A stretch of 64,000 nt of DNA. It comes from an uncultured Desulfatiglans sp. Its GTDB lineage: Bacteria > Desulfobacterota > DSM-4660 > Desulfatiglandales > Desulfatiglandaceae. The stretch covers positions 3,773,101 through 3,837,100 of the forward strand of contig LR026961.1 of NCBI GenBank assembly GCA_900498135.1. The letters run 5' to 3'. The first letter of the stretch is position 1, and each line of letters begins with the position of its first letter. Below the pieces are notes generated by a model, which was given only the letters and a program-made list of their open reading frames with translations, was not told the DNA's origin and did not search any database. The position numbers and the translations under genes are program-made. Below are positions 29,782 through 38,739 of this stretch, one piece after another.

Positions 29782-29875
29782 GGTTGGAAAAAATTCCGAT
29801 CCCGTTTCCAATCCCGAGGGAAATTCCAACCCCTGTTCCGGGAGGGCCTGACCGGATCGAGACAGAGGGTGACAG

Positions 29876-31162
29876 ATGGCGCTTAATCATTCCATCGAGC
29901 GCGGATCCCCGGACGAAGGCTCCACATCCGATCGCGAGACGCAGTTGATCGGGCGCGTCGCCCTTTATGCCTTTCTGGTGAACGTGGGTCTCGCGGGCAT
30001 GAAAGCGGCCCTGGCTTTTTTCTCGAACAGCCTGGCGGTGACAGCCGGGGCGATCGATTCGGGAACCGATGCCGTCGCCTCACTCGTCCTTTTTGCGGGC
30101 GTGAAACTTTCGACCCGGAAGTCCGCATCCTTTCCTCTAGGACTCTACAAGATCGAGAACCTCCTCTCGGTCTTCGTCGCCATTTCGATATTTTTTGCGG
30201 GGTACGAAATCGCGAGAAGGATTCTGCAGGAATCCCTCGTGCCGCCCGAGATCTCGCTTGACGTATTGCTCCTGCTCCTCGCAGGCACGGTGGTGACCTA
30301 CCTCTTCGGACTCTATGCGCTGCGGGTCGGACGTCGGACAGGTTCACCGACGCTGATCGCCGAGGGGAAGCACCGGCAGGTGGATGTTCTATCGTCTATT
30401 GTCGTTCTGGCAGCGGTGTTGCCTCCTTTTCTAGGATTGGATATCGAGGTCCGGGGTGTTTCGATCGATCAGGTCGCCGCGGGCGTCGTCCTGCTGTTTA
30501 TCGCGAGGGCGGGATGGGAATTGCTCTCAGACGGAATGCGCGTGCTGTTGGACGCGTCGGCTGATTTCGAAACCCTGACCGAGGTGCGCGAGATTCTGCT
30601 GGGCCACCCGCTCGTGACGGAGGTCCGTTCCCTGACAGGTCGCAACGCCGGACGATTCCGCTTTTTGCAGGCTAGCGTGGCCGTGAGGACAGGCAACCTC
30701 GAGGCGGCCCACCGGATCAGTGGGGAGCTTGAAGCAGCGATCCGGGACAAGATCCCCCACGTCGAGCGGGCGATGATCTACTGCGAGCCGGAGCCGCGGG
30801 AAAACGTACGGATAGCGGTCCCTCTGGCGGACCGGGAGGGGACGGTCAGCCGGCACTTTGGGGAGGCACCGTATTTCGGCATTTTGACAGTGAGGACCTC
30901 CGACGGGGAGATTCAGGCGCAGGACCTGGTCGAAAATCCCCATTCGCAGGTGGGTACGGGCAAAGGGCTGCGCGTGGCCGAGTGGCTGGTGGAGCGTAAG
31001 GTGGACAAGGTCTATGTGACGGAGGATATCTCCCACAAGGGGCCGGGGTATGTCTTCGGAAACGCGGGAGTGGAGGTCGGAATGACTGCCTCTGAACGGT
31101 TGGACGAGATCATCGATGAGGTTGCATCGAGAGGAAGAAGGAAAAAGGCCGACCGGATTTAA
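29876..31162 (+). CDS. Cation diffusion facilitator fused to a NifX-like (FeMo-co binding) domain
   Basis: The first about 300 residues are a CDF metal transporter with six membrane helices and both metal-site motifs, DSGTD (residues 61-65) in helix 2 and HRQVD in helix 5, plus a cytoplasmic domain. Residues from about 305 (VRIAVPLADREGTVSRHFGEAPYFGIL) to the end form a dinitrogenase iron-molybdenum cofactor-binding (NifX/NifB-C) domain with the SRHFG motif. CDF proteins export divalent metals by proton antiport. The extra domain might sense or bind a metal or cluster. It follows the tRNA terminator and has no nif neighbours. Confidence 0.88.
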   Translation: MALNHSIERGSPDEGSTSDRETQLIGRVALYAFLVNVGLAGMKAALAFFSNSLAVTAGAIDSGTDAVASLVLFAGVKLSTRKSASFPLGLYKIENLLSVFVAISIFFAGYEIARRILQESLVPPEISLDVLLLLLAGTVVTYLFGLYALRVGRRTGSPTLIAEGKHRQVDVLSSIVVLAAVLPPFLGLDIEVRGVSIDQVAAGVVLLFIARAGWELLSDGMRVLLDASADFETLTEVREILLGHPLVTEVRSLTGRNAGRFRFLQASVAVRTGNLEAAHRISGELEAAIRDKIPHVERAMIYCEPEPRENVRIAVPLADREGTVSRHFGEAPYFGILTVRTSDGEIQAQDLVENPHSQVGTGKGLRVAEWLVERKVDKVYVTEDISHKGPGYVFGNAGVEVGMTASERLDEIIDEVASRGRRKKADRI

Positions 31163-31178
31163 ACCCCTCCTTTTTCTC

Positions 31179-32303
31179 TCATGATTCCGAACGGACTTCC
31201 ATCGGAAGGAGGCCCTTCTGGCGTTTCGGCTTCGGCAGCACAACGCTGAAGGTCGACCCTTGCCCCCAGAGGCTTCGGACCTCGATGCGGCCGCCATGCG
31301 CTTTGACAATGCGCTTTGCCCCGGCAAGCCCCAGACCGAAGCCCTCCTTCGTGGCAGAGGTGCGTCCACGTCCGAAGGCGTCGAAGATGAACGGCAGGTC
31401 TTCGGACCGGATGCCCGTTCCCTGGTCCTGCACGCTCACACGGATCTCGTCCGCAGTCTCGGAGAGGGTCACCGTGATCTTCGTGCTTGGCTTCGAGAAT
31501 TTCAGGGCATTGTCGAGCAGATTCCTGAAGACCCTTCGCAGGTGCTGACTGTCGGCTTCTACCGGGGAAAGCGGCTCTTCCGAGACGAGTTCGAGATCGA
31601 TTCCGGAGGCGGCCGCCTGGACTTGATAGCTTTCCAGGAGGTCCAGGATCTCGCGGTCGATCGAGATCAAGGCCAAGTCGAGCTTCAGCCTGCCGGACAT
31701 CAGGCGGGAGAAGTCCAGGAAACTCGAGATGAGCGAGTCGACCTGGGAGACCTCCTTGCGGATGATGTTCAGATACTCTTCCTGCTTCTCATCGGAGAGG
31801 TTTTTGCGATGCTTGAGCAGCCGCAGCACAAACCCGCCGATGATGCTGATGCTGGATTTGAGGTCGTGGGCGAACATGGAGACGATGTTGTTCCGTTCGC
31901 GCTCGAGCGTCTTGATACGGGAGATGTCCTGGAAGGATTCGACGCCGCCGATCAGCGCCCCCTGGTCATCGAGCAGCGCGGCTGCGCTCATCCTGACGGG
32001 AATGATCTCTCCGTGCCGGTTCGTGATGGTGCTCTCGACCAGCGAAACGGGCTTCATGCCGTTGATGGCCGCCTGCAGGGGGCAGCGTCCGCGGCACATG
32101 GAGCTTCTCATGATATCCCCGCAGAACCGGCCTTTCACCTCTTCCAAGGTGTAGCCCAGCATCCGTTCGGCCCAGGGATTGAGAGCCGTTATGCGCATGT
32201 CGGAATCCACCGTCACCACGGCGGTGGGCAGGCTGTTGATGACGAATCGGTGGAATTTCAGGCGTTCGTCATCCGTTTCTGAGGATGGAATCCGGGTTTC
32301 CAT
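31179..32303 (-). CDS. PAS-domain sensor histidine kinase (cytoplasmic)
   Basis: A 374-residue kinase without membrane helices: a PAS domain (about 20-125), HisKA with H146 in MFAHDLKSSISIIGGF, and HATPase with NLLDNALKFS, DQGTGI and GFGLGLAGAKRIV. The PAS domain carries an unusual Cys cluster, C61, C70 and C74, within GRFCGDIMRSSMCRGRCP, seen in some PAS kinases and able to bind a metal or cluster; this is inference. It is an orphan: the nearest genes encode a transporter (convergent, 16 nt away) and a lipoprotein. Confidence 0.9.
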   Translation of the reverse strand: METRIPSSETDDERLKFHRFVINSLPTAVVTVDSDMRITALNPWAERMLGYTLEEVKGRFCGDIMRSSMCRGRCPLQAAINGMKPVSLVESTITNRHGEIIPVRMSAAALLDDQGALIGGVESFQDISRIKTLERERNNIVSMFAHDLKSSISIIGGFVLRLLKHRKNLSDEKQEEYLNIIRKEVSQVDSLISSFLDFSRLMSGRLKLDLALISIDREILDLLESYQVQAAASGIDLELVSEEPLSPVEADSQHLRRVFRNLLDNALKFSKPSTKITVTLSETADEIRVSVQDQGTGIRSEDLPFIFDAFGRGRTSATKEGFGLGLAGAKRIVKAHGGRIEVRSLWGQGSTFSVVLPKPKRQKGLLPMEVRSES

Positions 32304-32377
32304 GGTGAATTCTCCACAGGACTTCGCAGGACAAAAATGCGCTTCAATCGCCGCGGTTTGACACCCGGCAAAGCGTC

Positions 32378-32833
32378 CTAACGCTTTTCCGGGTGTTTAT
32401 CCCTGCCCTTTCCTCTGCCCTGGTTGTCCTCCAGCCCCGGCGGATATCGTTTGACCACGTCCGAGTGGTAGACATAGGGCCGGTCTGTATCCATTTCGAT
32501 GACAGTGTACCGGTCCAGGTGGATATGCATGGAAGAGGGCAGAGCGACCGACGCGCTCCAGCCGCCGCCCGCATCATAGAAGTAGAGGCGCCGGGACCCG
32601 TCATAGTAGACATAATCGTCAGGATAATAGCGGTAGCGGTACTTGGCGCGGTATCCATGCGCTGGGGCCCAGGGCGGCGGGCCCTGGCCTTCGGGTTCAG
32701 CGCGGTATACACCGCCGCCTTCTTCGGCGGAGACGACCACGCCTGCACAGCCGAGGCTCACCAGGCCGAGGCCCACCCATGCGAGCATCAAAAGGACGAG
32801 TGGTCTTCTCACGGTCGAGGGTTTTCCATACAT
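32378..32833 (-). CDS. Small lipoprotein of unknown function
   Basis: 151 residues. The basic start and hydrophobic stretch end in LVSLGCAG, a good lipobox, so the mature chain would be lipid-anchored at Cys29. The mature protein is rich in Tyr and Arg (RAKYRYRYYPDDYVYYDGSRRLYFYD) and ends in a charged KGRDKHPEKR tail. Tyr-rich segments of this sort occur in small envelope proteins, but no family is assigned. It lies upstream of the PAS kinase on the same strand. Confidence 0.7.
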   Translation of the reverse strand: MYGKPSTVRRPLVLLMLAWVGLGLVSLGCAGVVVSAEEGGGVYRAEPEGQGPPPWAPAHGYRAKYRYRYYPDDYVYYDGSRRLYFYDAGGGWSASVALPSSMHIHLDRYTVIEMDTDRPYVYHSDVVKRYPPGLEDNQGRGKGRDKHPEKR

Positions 32834-33167
32834 CGTTCTGCCTCCGAGCTGGAATGAATCGGGACAGGTTCAAGCTTCCTGGGCTGGAGATCCGGCGCAT
32901 CCGAACCGTTCAGTTTCTTGAGATGCGCGCCCCGCCTCCGCTTTCTGCTTTGCCAGGGACTATTGAAGCGCGATTGAAGACGGCTGTCAAGGAAGACCTT
33001 TTTTTAAACGGCCGTAAGCCGTGCTGCTCAGCCTTGAAGGAGAGCGAGGCAGCGATGTGGCGCCCTTCGCGCTCCGAACCTATTTTCTCCTTTATTCCGC
33101 AGCGCTTCCCGTTGATAATGTCAACCTGAATGGAACATCGTGGTCAACGGCTCTCGAGGGATGTCCT
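32834..33167. other. Divergent intergenic region
   Basis: These 334 nt separate the lipoprotein gene from the exchanger gene. On the minus strand TTGACA at 32983-32988 with a poor -10 could drive the lipoprotein gene. On the plus strand GAGGG at 33156-33160 is the exchanger's ribosome site. The open frame from 33021 that runs into the exchanger has no recognisable content before 33168. Confidence 0.4.
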
Positions 33168-34247
33168 ATGCTGCTGCAGTTGTTGCTTCTGACGATAGGG
33201 TTCGGCTGCCTCGTTCTGGGGGCGGAGATTCTGGTGCGTGGATCCTCCAGGCTCGCTTCGGCCTGGGGCGTTTCGCCTTTGGTCATCGGCCTGACGGTCG
33301 TCGCTTTCGGCACGAGTTCGCCCGAGGCGGCTGTGAGCGTCTGGGCCTCCATCGGGGGCCAATCCGGGATCGCCATGGGCAACGTCATCGGTAGCAATAT
33401 CTTCAACATCCTGGTGGTGCTGGGCATGTCGGCCGTCGTATGCCCCCTGGTAGTCGCCCAGCAGGTGGTCAGGCTCGATGTGCCGCTGATGATCGGAGCC
33501 TCGCTCCTCCTTTATATCCTGCTCCTCGATGGGGCGCTCGGGAGGTGGGACGGTGCGCTGCTGTTCACGATTCTGGTTCTGTACACCGTTTGGGCGATCC
33601 GCAAAAGCCGCAGGGAAACGAAGGAGGTAGAGGCGGCCTATCGAAAAGAGTTCGAACCGCCACCGAGTGCAGAGGGGCCCAGCCGCCCGGTGGTCAACGG
33701 CCTCCTTGTGGCCGGCGGGCTCGGCCTTCTCCTCGCGGGATCCCATCTGCTTGTCCAGAGCGCTGTATTTATCACCAGGGTCTTGGGGGTGAGCGAACTG
33801 GTGATCGGGTTGACAATCGTGGCGGCGGGCACCTCCCTGCCTGAACTGGCCACCTCGGTGATCGCCGCATTCCGAAAAGAACGCGATATCGCGGTAGGAA
33901 ACGTTGTCGGGAGCAATCTGTTCAATATCCTCGGTGTGCTCGGGATGAGCGCACTTGCCGCTTCGACGCCTCTGAGCGTCGCCGAGGCCTCTCTGAAGCT
34001 CGATCTGCCGGTGATGATCCTGGCGGCGGTGGCCTGTCTGCCTGTTTTTTTCACCGGCCATCGGATCAATCGGTGGGAGGGTTTCTTTTTCCTGATCTAT
34101 TATGGAGTGTATATCCTCTATCTCATCCTTGTCATCAGGGACAGGGGCGGCCTTCTCACCCTGGAGTGGGTCGTGGGTGTCTTCGTCTTGCCGGTCACGG
34201 CCGTCACCCTGGCGGTCTCGGTTTATCGCCAGGTGAGAGGACGCTAA
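33168..34247 (+). CDS. Sodium/calcium exchanger family protein (YrbG type)
   Basis: 359 residues with about ten helices and the two alpha-repeats of the CaCA superfamily: GLTVVAFGTSSPEAAVS with GNVIGSNIFNILVVLG in the first half, and GLTIVAAGTSLPELATS with GNVVGSNLFNILGVLG in the second. The conserved Glu of each repeat is kept. It should exchange Ca2+ for Na+ (or K+/H+) across the inner membrane. The ATG at 33168 has GAGGG 7 nt upstream and begins directly in the first helix. Confidence 0.92.
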   Translation: MLLQLLLLTIGFGCLVLGAEILVRGSSRLASAWGVSPLVIGLTVVAFGTSSPEAAVSVWASIGGQSGIAMGNVIGSNIFNILVVLGMSAVVCPLVVAQQVVRLDVPLMIGASLLLYILLLDGALGRWDGALLFTILVLYTVWAIRKSRRETKEVEAAYRKEFEPPPSAEGPSRPVVNGLLVAGGLGLLLAGSHLLVQSAVFITRVLGVSELVIGLTIVAAGTSLPELATSVIAAFRKERDIAVGNVVGSNLFNILGVLGMSALAASTPLSVAEASLKLDLPVMILAAVACLPVFFTGHRINRWEGFFFLIYYGVYILYLILVIRDRGGLLTLEWVVGVFVLPVTAVTLAVSVYRQVRGR

Positions 34248-34261
34248 CGCGGAAGGATCCT

Positions 34262-35476
34262 TCAGCGAGAGGGGGCTTGAGGTTGTCTGAATCGAGGCAT
34301 TCCAGCCAGTTTTTCGATCTCCTGCAGGACCAACGCCCCCGCCTCCGGCTGGGCGAAAGCTTCGAGCCCGGTTGAAACCCGGTTGAGATCCTCGGCGTTT
34401 GCTACGGCAGCGAGAATCGTCTCGCTGAGGCACGAAGCGGAGGTCTCTTCCCTGACGAGGATGCATGCGCCGGCGGCGGCATATTTTCGGGCGTTGGCGA
34501 TCTGATGCCCTTCGGTGGCCCTGGAGGAGGGAACGACGATAGCCGGTTTTCTCCACAGGGCGAGCTCCGCCATGGTGATCGCACCTGCGGCGCTTACCAC
34601 CAGATCGGCGGCGGCATAGGCCGGGCCGATGGAGGAAATGAAAGGGAATATCCTGCAGCGTTCGAGGTATTCAGGAGGAATGCCGGCCAGAATAGGTTTA
34701 AAATGCTGGTCACCAGTCTGCCAGATCACTTGGAGGCCGCTCGCGATCAGGCGGTGCACTTCGAGAGACAGCGCCTGGTTGAGGCTGTCAAGCCCCAGGC
34801 TGCCTCCCACGATCAGGACGGTTTTCAACCCCGGGTTCAGATTGAAGCGGATACACGCCTCTTCACGGGTGATGCTCGAGGGGAGGGCAGCCTGGCGCAA
34901 CGGTGTGCCGGTCAAAACGATCTTGCGGCGCGGGAAGAATCCTGCTGTGTCCTTGAAAGCGATGCAGATCCGGTCCGCCGCTGCGGCGAGAAAGCGGTTG
35001 GCCAGGCCGGGGTGGAGATTCGGCTCTACAAGAAGGGTGGGAATGTGTCTCAGTCGCGCCGCCAGAACGAGAGGGCCTGTGGGGTAACCCCCGAGGCCCA
35101 CGACGACATGGGGGCGGCGCTGCGCCAGGATGCGCAGGGACTGGCGGAGACTGCGAAGGAAATCGAATGGGAGCCGAACGTTTTTTCCAGGATTTCCCCT
35201 GTCGTATGGTCCGATATCAAGGAAGAGGATGTCGTACCCGAAATCGCGCATACGTTCGGATGGAAATCTGCCGGCCGCGCCGACAAGCACGATCTCGGCC
35301 GCAGGGAAGCGGGCCTCAGCTTCCTCTGCGATGGCGACCCCCATGTGGATGTGACCTGCTGTGTCTCCGGCACCGATCATGATCCTGATCGGCCGGCCGG
35401 CGGGGAGGGGTCGGCTCCGGGAGGTGTCTGCCGGCAGGGAAAGAGAGGTGGAGACGGTTTTCACGAACTCGGCCAT
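34262..35476 (-). CDS. MurG-like glycosyltransferase (GT28) of the glycosylation locus
   Basis: A 404-residue GT-B enzyme related to MurG: IMIGAGDTAGHIHMGVAIAEE (compare GGTGGHxxPA), GLGGYPTGP, EPNLHPGLANRFLA (EQNxxPGxxNR in MurG), and ATEGHQIANA near the C-terminus. It differs enough from true MurG that a peptidoglycan role is unlikely, and no other mur genes are present. It overlaps the oligosaccharyltransferase gene by 16 nt. Eukaryotic Alg13/Alg14, which add the second GlcNAc to dolichol-PP-GlcNAc, are the split counterpart of this fold, so a second-sugar role on a lipid carrier is a reasonable inference. Confidence 0.75.
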   Translation of the reverse strand: MAEFVKTVSTSLSLPADTSRSRPLPAGRPIRIMIGAGDTAGHIHMGVAIAEEAEARFPAAEIVLVGAAGRFPSERMRDFGYDILFLDIGPYDRGNPGKNVRLPFDFLRSLRQSLRILAQRRPHVVVGLGGYPTGPLVLAARLRHIPTLLVEPNLHPGLANRFLAAAADRICIAFKDTAGFFPRRKIVLTGTPLRQAALPSSITREEACIRFNLNPGLKTVLIVGGSLGLDSLNQALSLEVHRLIASGLQVIWQTGDQHFKPILAGIPPEYLERCRIFPFISSIGPAYAAADLVVSAAGAITMAELALWRKPAIVVPSSRATEGHQIANARKYAAAGACILVREETSASCLSETILAAVANAEDLNRVSTGLEAFAQPEAGALVLQEIEKLAGMPRFRQPQAPSR

Positions 35477-37587
35477 GGGTTCAATCTGTAGATCCTTACG
35501 GACGGAGAGCGGTCCAGAACCAGATCGAAATAAGGGGCGAAGCTTTCCGGCTTGCCGATCAGCATCTGGACCATCATCGAGTGGTAAATACCGTCATCCA
35601 TCAGTGTTATGGTTTGAGTGTTCAAGTCGCTGAAGACGTGCCAGCCGCCCCTGTTCCAGGGATACTCGTAATGCCGGTTGTTTTCCTTCGAGAGCACGTC
35701 GAGCGTCCGGGTTTTAAATCGCTTGCCGGATGCGTCGATGGTGCCCTCGGAGGTACGAAGGGCGATTCGGCCCGTAGGCACCATCAGGTTGGGGTTTTCC
35801 GTTTGGCCTGAAACGATGTCCCATGTTCCGAATCTTCTGATCGCGAGGGAGATCCTGATGTTCTCCCAGGCAAGAACCAGGTACTGCTCCGGGATGGAAG
35901 CCTTGCCCGAAAAAGCCAGGTCTTGGATGCCATCGAAAAAGATCTTTGCTTCTCCAGGGCGCATCTTGTCCAGAATCTCGGCTGTGGGGTTCGGGTAGAC
36001 GGGCCGATCGGCGCATGGATGGCGGGGATTCCCCATCAGCGACTGCTCCTGAGCAATGAAGCGGATCAGCGCACCGGCCTCCTCAGGGGAATGAGTGGCA
36101 TGCACGCGGGCAAGCGGCAGGACATACTCGCCGCTGTTGCGGGAGCCGTCTGCGAAGGTGCTTACGCGGCTGTAGAATTGGCAGGCGTATCCAAAGTCCC
36201 ACCAGACCCAGAACTGGGCGTCTGACGACACTCGGGATCGCATTTCCACCAAGGCCTCGCCAAAGGCCTTCGAAATGAAGAAGAACGGCTTTTGATTGTG
36301 GATCAAATGAGCGGGATGCCACAGAGCCGCTGCGAGGAGCAGGAACTGTAGAGGGAGATTGAGGCGCGTGGCCCAGCGCCTCGAGGAAGAGAGGAGCGTG
36401 AGGCCGAAACCCAGTCCGAGCCCGATGGCCACGCTGCCGTACATGGAAAACCTGGCCCCCAGTTTTGTGGCGGCCACGGCCAGGAAAAGCATCGGTGCAA
36501 AAACGAGCGCGGCGGGACGTCGCACGCAGAGATAGGCATAGGCGATGATGCCGAGGAAGAACAGCACGCCGTTTCCTGCCAGAGCGCGCTGCAACGAGTG
36601 CCATTCGATGGTCCGGGCTTCTATCACGGTCGATAGGGTGGCCGGGTAGTTGATGGAAGCGCCTGTGGCCGATCTGTCGCCGTAGCGCACGAGATGCCAG
36701 ATAGCCGTGCCTATCCTTTCGCTTAAGCCGGAAAAGAGGAGCAGGGCGGTCAGAAGGATCAGGAAAGGCAAGATCGCGCGTTTGCCTTGCTGGTAAATGC
36801 CCGGGTGAAGGAAAGCCAGGAGGGTTGCCCCTCCTGCCAGAACAAAGCTTATCCAGCCCGCGTTCCCGGCAAGAAAGGCAATGAGAAGCCCTGTCAGAAT
36901 CAAAACGCGCAGGCCGGTCATGCCGAATATGCATCCGACGAAAGCGGCGACTGCGAAAATGGTCAAGCTGATGGGTTCACCGCTGGGATACGTGAAAAAA
37001 TAAAGTCTGCCCCAGATTCCGATCAGGAAGGCGAATCCGAAGAATCTCCGGGGCGAAGGTGCTGCATCGCTTTTGCGGGGCAGGCGGAGAACGGGCTCCA
37101 GCCAGCAGACGAGAGCGGCCCCCAGACCGACCGCGAAAAAGAGGGCCAAAGGGTCGGTGTCGTAAAATCCGAGCCGGCTTCGGATCAGATAGCCGCTGGA
37201 GACGGTGCAGAGTGTGCCCGCAAGGACCGTTCCGACGGGGAGTCTCCACCAGAGGCCGAGAAGGACGATTGGGAGGGCCGCCATGGGAGCCATGAAAACC
37301 GGGAGCCAGAAGGCAAGGTTGGCGACGCCCAAACCCGTGGCGGCGTGAAGGAATCGCAGCAGGATGGCCATAGGATGGCAGCTGTATTGGTTGACCCTTT
37401 CGGCCCCCGCCAGCCACGCGTAGGCATCGTGCGTGGCCATGACCCTTTGTCCGTCGATGAATAGGTCCGGGCTGTCCCAGTGGATGAGGTCGATGAGCCT
37501 GATGCCGGTGCACAGCAGAAAAACCAGGATAAGCGGCAGGATCCAATCGCGGTGTCGACAAATGAAGGGGTTTGCTTCCGGCTTCAT
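35461..37587 (-). CDS. Oligosaccharyltransferase, STT3/PglB/AglB family
   Basis: A 708-residue membrane protein with about 12 helices and a soluble C-terminal domain. Catalytic features in order: D54 in THDAYAWLAGA (first loop), the diacidic D143/D145 in SRLGFYDTDPLA, TVIEA near 320 (the SVSE/TIxE-like motif of loop 5), and WWDFGY at 462-467 (the WWDxG motif that recognises Ser/Thr of the sequon). It should move a lipid-linked glycan onto Asn of exported proteins in the periplasm. The ATG at 37587 starts just before the first helix; the upstream frame to 37737 is not conserved-looking. Confidence 0.9.
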   Translation of the reverse strand: MKPEANPFICRHRDWILPLILVFLLCTGIRLIDLIHWDSPDLFIDGQRVMATHDAYAWLAGAERVNQYSCHPMAILLRFLHAATGLGVANLAFWLPVFMAPMAALPIVLLGLWWRLPVGTVLAGTLCTVSSGYLIRSRLGFYDTDPLALFFAVGLGAALVCWLEPVLRLPRKSDAAPSPRRFFGFAFLIGIWGRLYFFTYPSGEPISLTIFAVAAFVGCIFGMTGLRVLILTGLLIAFLAGNAGWISFVLAGGATLLAFLHPGIYQQGKRAILPFLILLTALLLFSGLSERIGTAIWHLVRYGDRSATGASINYPATLSTVIEARTIEWHSLQRALAGNGVLFFLGIIAYAYLCVRRPAALVFAPMLFLAVAATKLGARFSMYGSVAIGLGLGFGLTLLSSSRRWATRLNLPLQFLLLAAALWHPAHLIHNQKPFFFISKAFGEALVEMRSRVSSDAQFWVWWDFGYACQFYSRVSTFADGSRNSGEYVLPLARVHATHSPEEAGALIRFIAQEQSLMGNPRHPCADRPVYPNPTAEILDKMRPGEAKIFFDGIQDLAFSGKASIPEQYLVLAWENIRISLAIRRFGTWDIVSGQTENPNLMVPTGRIALRTSEGTIDASGKRFKTRTLDVLSKENNRHYEYPWNRGGWHVFSDLNTQTITLMDDGIYHSMMVQMLIGKPESFAPYFDLVLDRSPSVRIYRLNPWPSS

Positions 37588-37610
37588 GGTGTACCGAACC
37601 CTTTTTCGAT

Positions 37611-38537
37611 TTACTGGATCAAGAACGCAGCGAGGCCCATCAGGCCGGACAATAGGCAAAGGACGAAGGTTGTGCCGCGGACACCCAGACCGGAATCGGA
37701 GAGGATGTGGTGAAGATGATCGCGGCCGCCGATCCATGGTTTACGGCCTCTCATGAGGCGCAGAACGATCACGCGCCCCATGTCGAGCAGTGGAATGGCC
37801 ATGACCATCAATGTGACCACCCATTTTCCGGTTGACAGGATGGCGGTCACCGCCAGGACGAAGCCGACCAGCATGGCCCCGGCCTCTCCGTAGTAGATCC
37901 GGGCCGGATGCCAGTTCCAGGGGAGGTAGCCGAGGAGCACCCCTCCGAGCAGAAAGGCAAGGGAAGCGGTCCGCTCGTCGCCGGGAACCAAGAGGGCGAC
38001 GGCCCCGATGGTTGCGGATGCGATGACCCCGATCCCAGCCGACAATCCATCGATGCCGTCCAGAATTTTAACGGATAGGACCATGGCCACGATCCAGCAG
38101 ACGGTCAAGAGGTGGGCGAACCAAAGGGCGGATTCCAGATTGAAATATCCGTTGAAAGGGTTCGTCACGGCGCGGATGTGAGAACCTGTCAAAGAGACGA
38201 CGAGCGCAGCGGTGAGCGGGGCCAAGAGCTGAAGGGCCGGGGACAGATCGAGTCGATCGTCGAGGGTCCCCGAAATCGCGAGGATGCAGACACCGATCAA
38301 GACAGCCCCGTAAGGTCCGTCCAAAGGAAAGAAGAGGCAAAGCGGCACGATGAAGCCGATGCTGACCACGAGCCCTCCGCCTCTTGCGACCGGGGCGTCG
38401 TGCATGCGCCGATGGGCGTCACGCTCAGAAGGGTCGTCCGTGAAGCCGATGCTGGCTGCAAGGCGGATCATGACAGGCATCAGGACCAGGCTGATGAGAA
38501 AAGCGATGAAACCCGGGAGAAAAAGGCGTAGATTCAT
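37611..38537 (-). CDS. Polyprenyl-phosphate sugar-1-phosphate transferase (WecA/MraY family)
   Basis: A 308-residue polytopic protein with about nine to ten helices and the PNPT motifs: ARGGGLVVSIGF, the DD in SGTLDDRLDLSPALQLLA, KILDGIDGLSAG, and GGRDHLHHIL (the HxxH-type loop). These enzymes transfer HexNAc-1-P from a UDP-sugar to undecaprenyl phosphate and start lipid-linked glycan assembly. The Asn that usually precedes the DG(I/L)DGL motif is Lys here, which is worth checking. It lies 23 nt upstream of the STT3 gene on the same strand. Confidence 0.82.
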   Translation of the reverse strand: MNLRLFLPGFIAFLISLVLMPVMIRLAASIGFTDDPSERDAHRRMHDAPVARGGGLVVSIGFIVPLCLFFPLDGPYGAVLIGVCILAISGTLDDRLDLSPALQLLAPLTAALVVSLTGSHIRAVTNPFNGYFNLESALWFAHLLTVCWIVAMVLSVKILDGIDGLSAGIGVIASATIGAVALLVPGDERTASLAFLLGGVLLGYLPWNWHPARIYYGEAGAMLVGFVLAVTAILSTGKWVVTLMVMAIPLLDMGRVIVLRLMRGRKPWIGGRDHLHHILSDSGLGVRGTTFVLCLLSGLMGLAAFLIQ

Positions 38538-38739
38538 GGGAATCGGTCCGGGTCGAAATGAGGTGCACAGAAAAAGGTTTTCCTCGGACGGGCACAGTGC
38601 CGAACGGGAGCTATGGGGCTTGGCATCGGCAAGCTACTACAGTTGCGGCGGAATGGCAATGATAGAGTTTAGGACTTGCACCTGTCCAGGCAGACTGGCC
38701 GACGCCGCTTCCGGGCGGGTTTAAAGCATTGGGGGGTGT

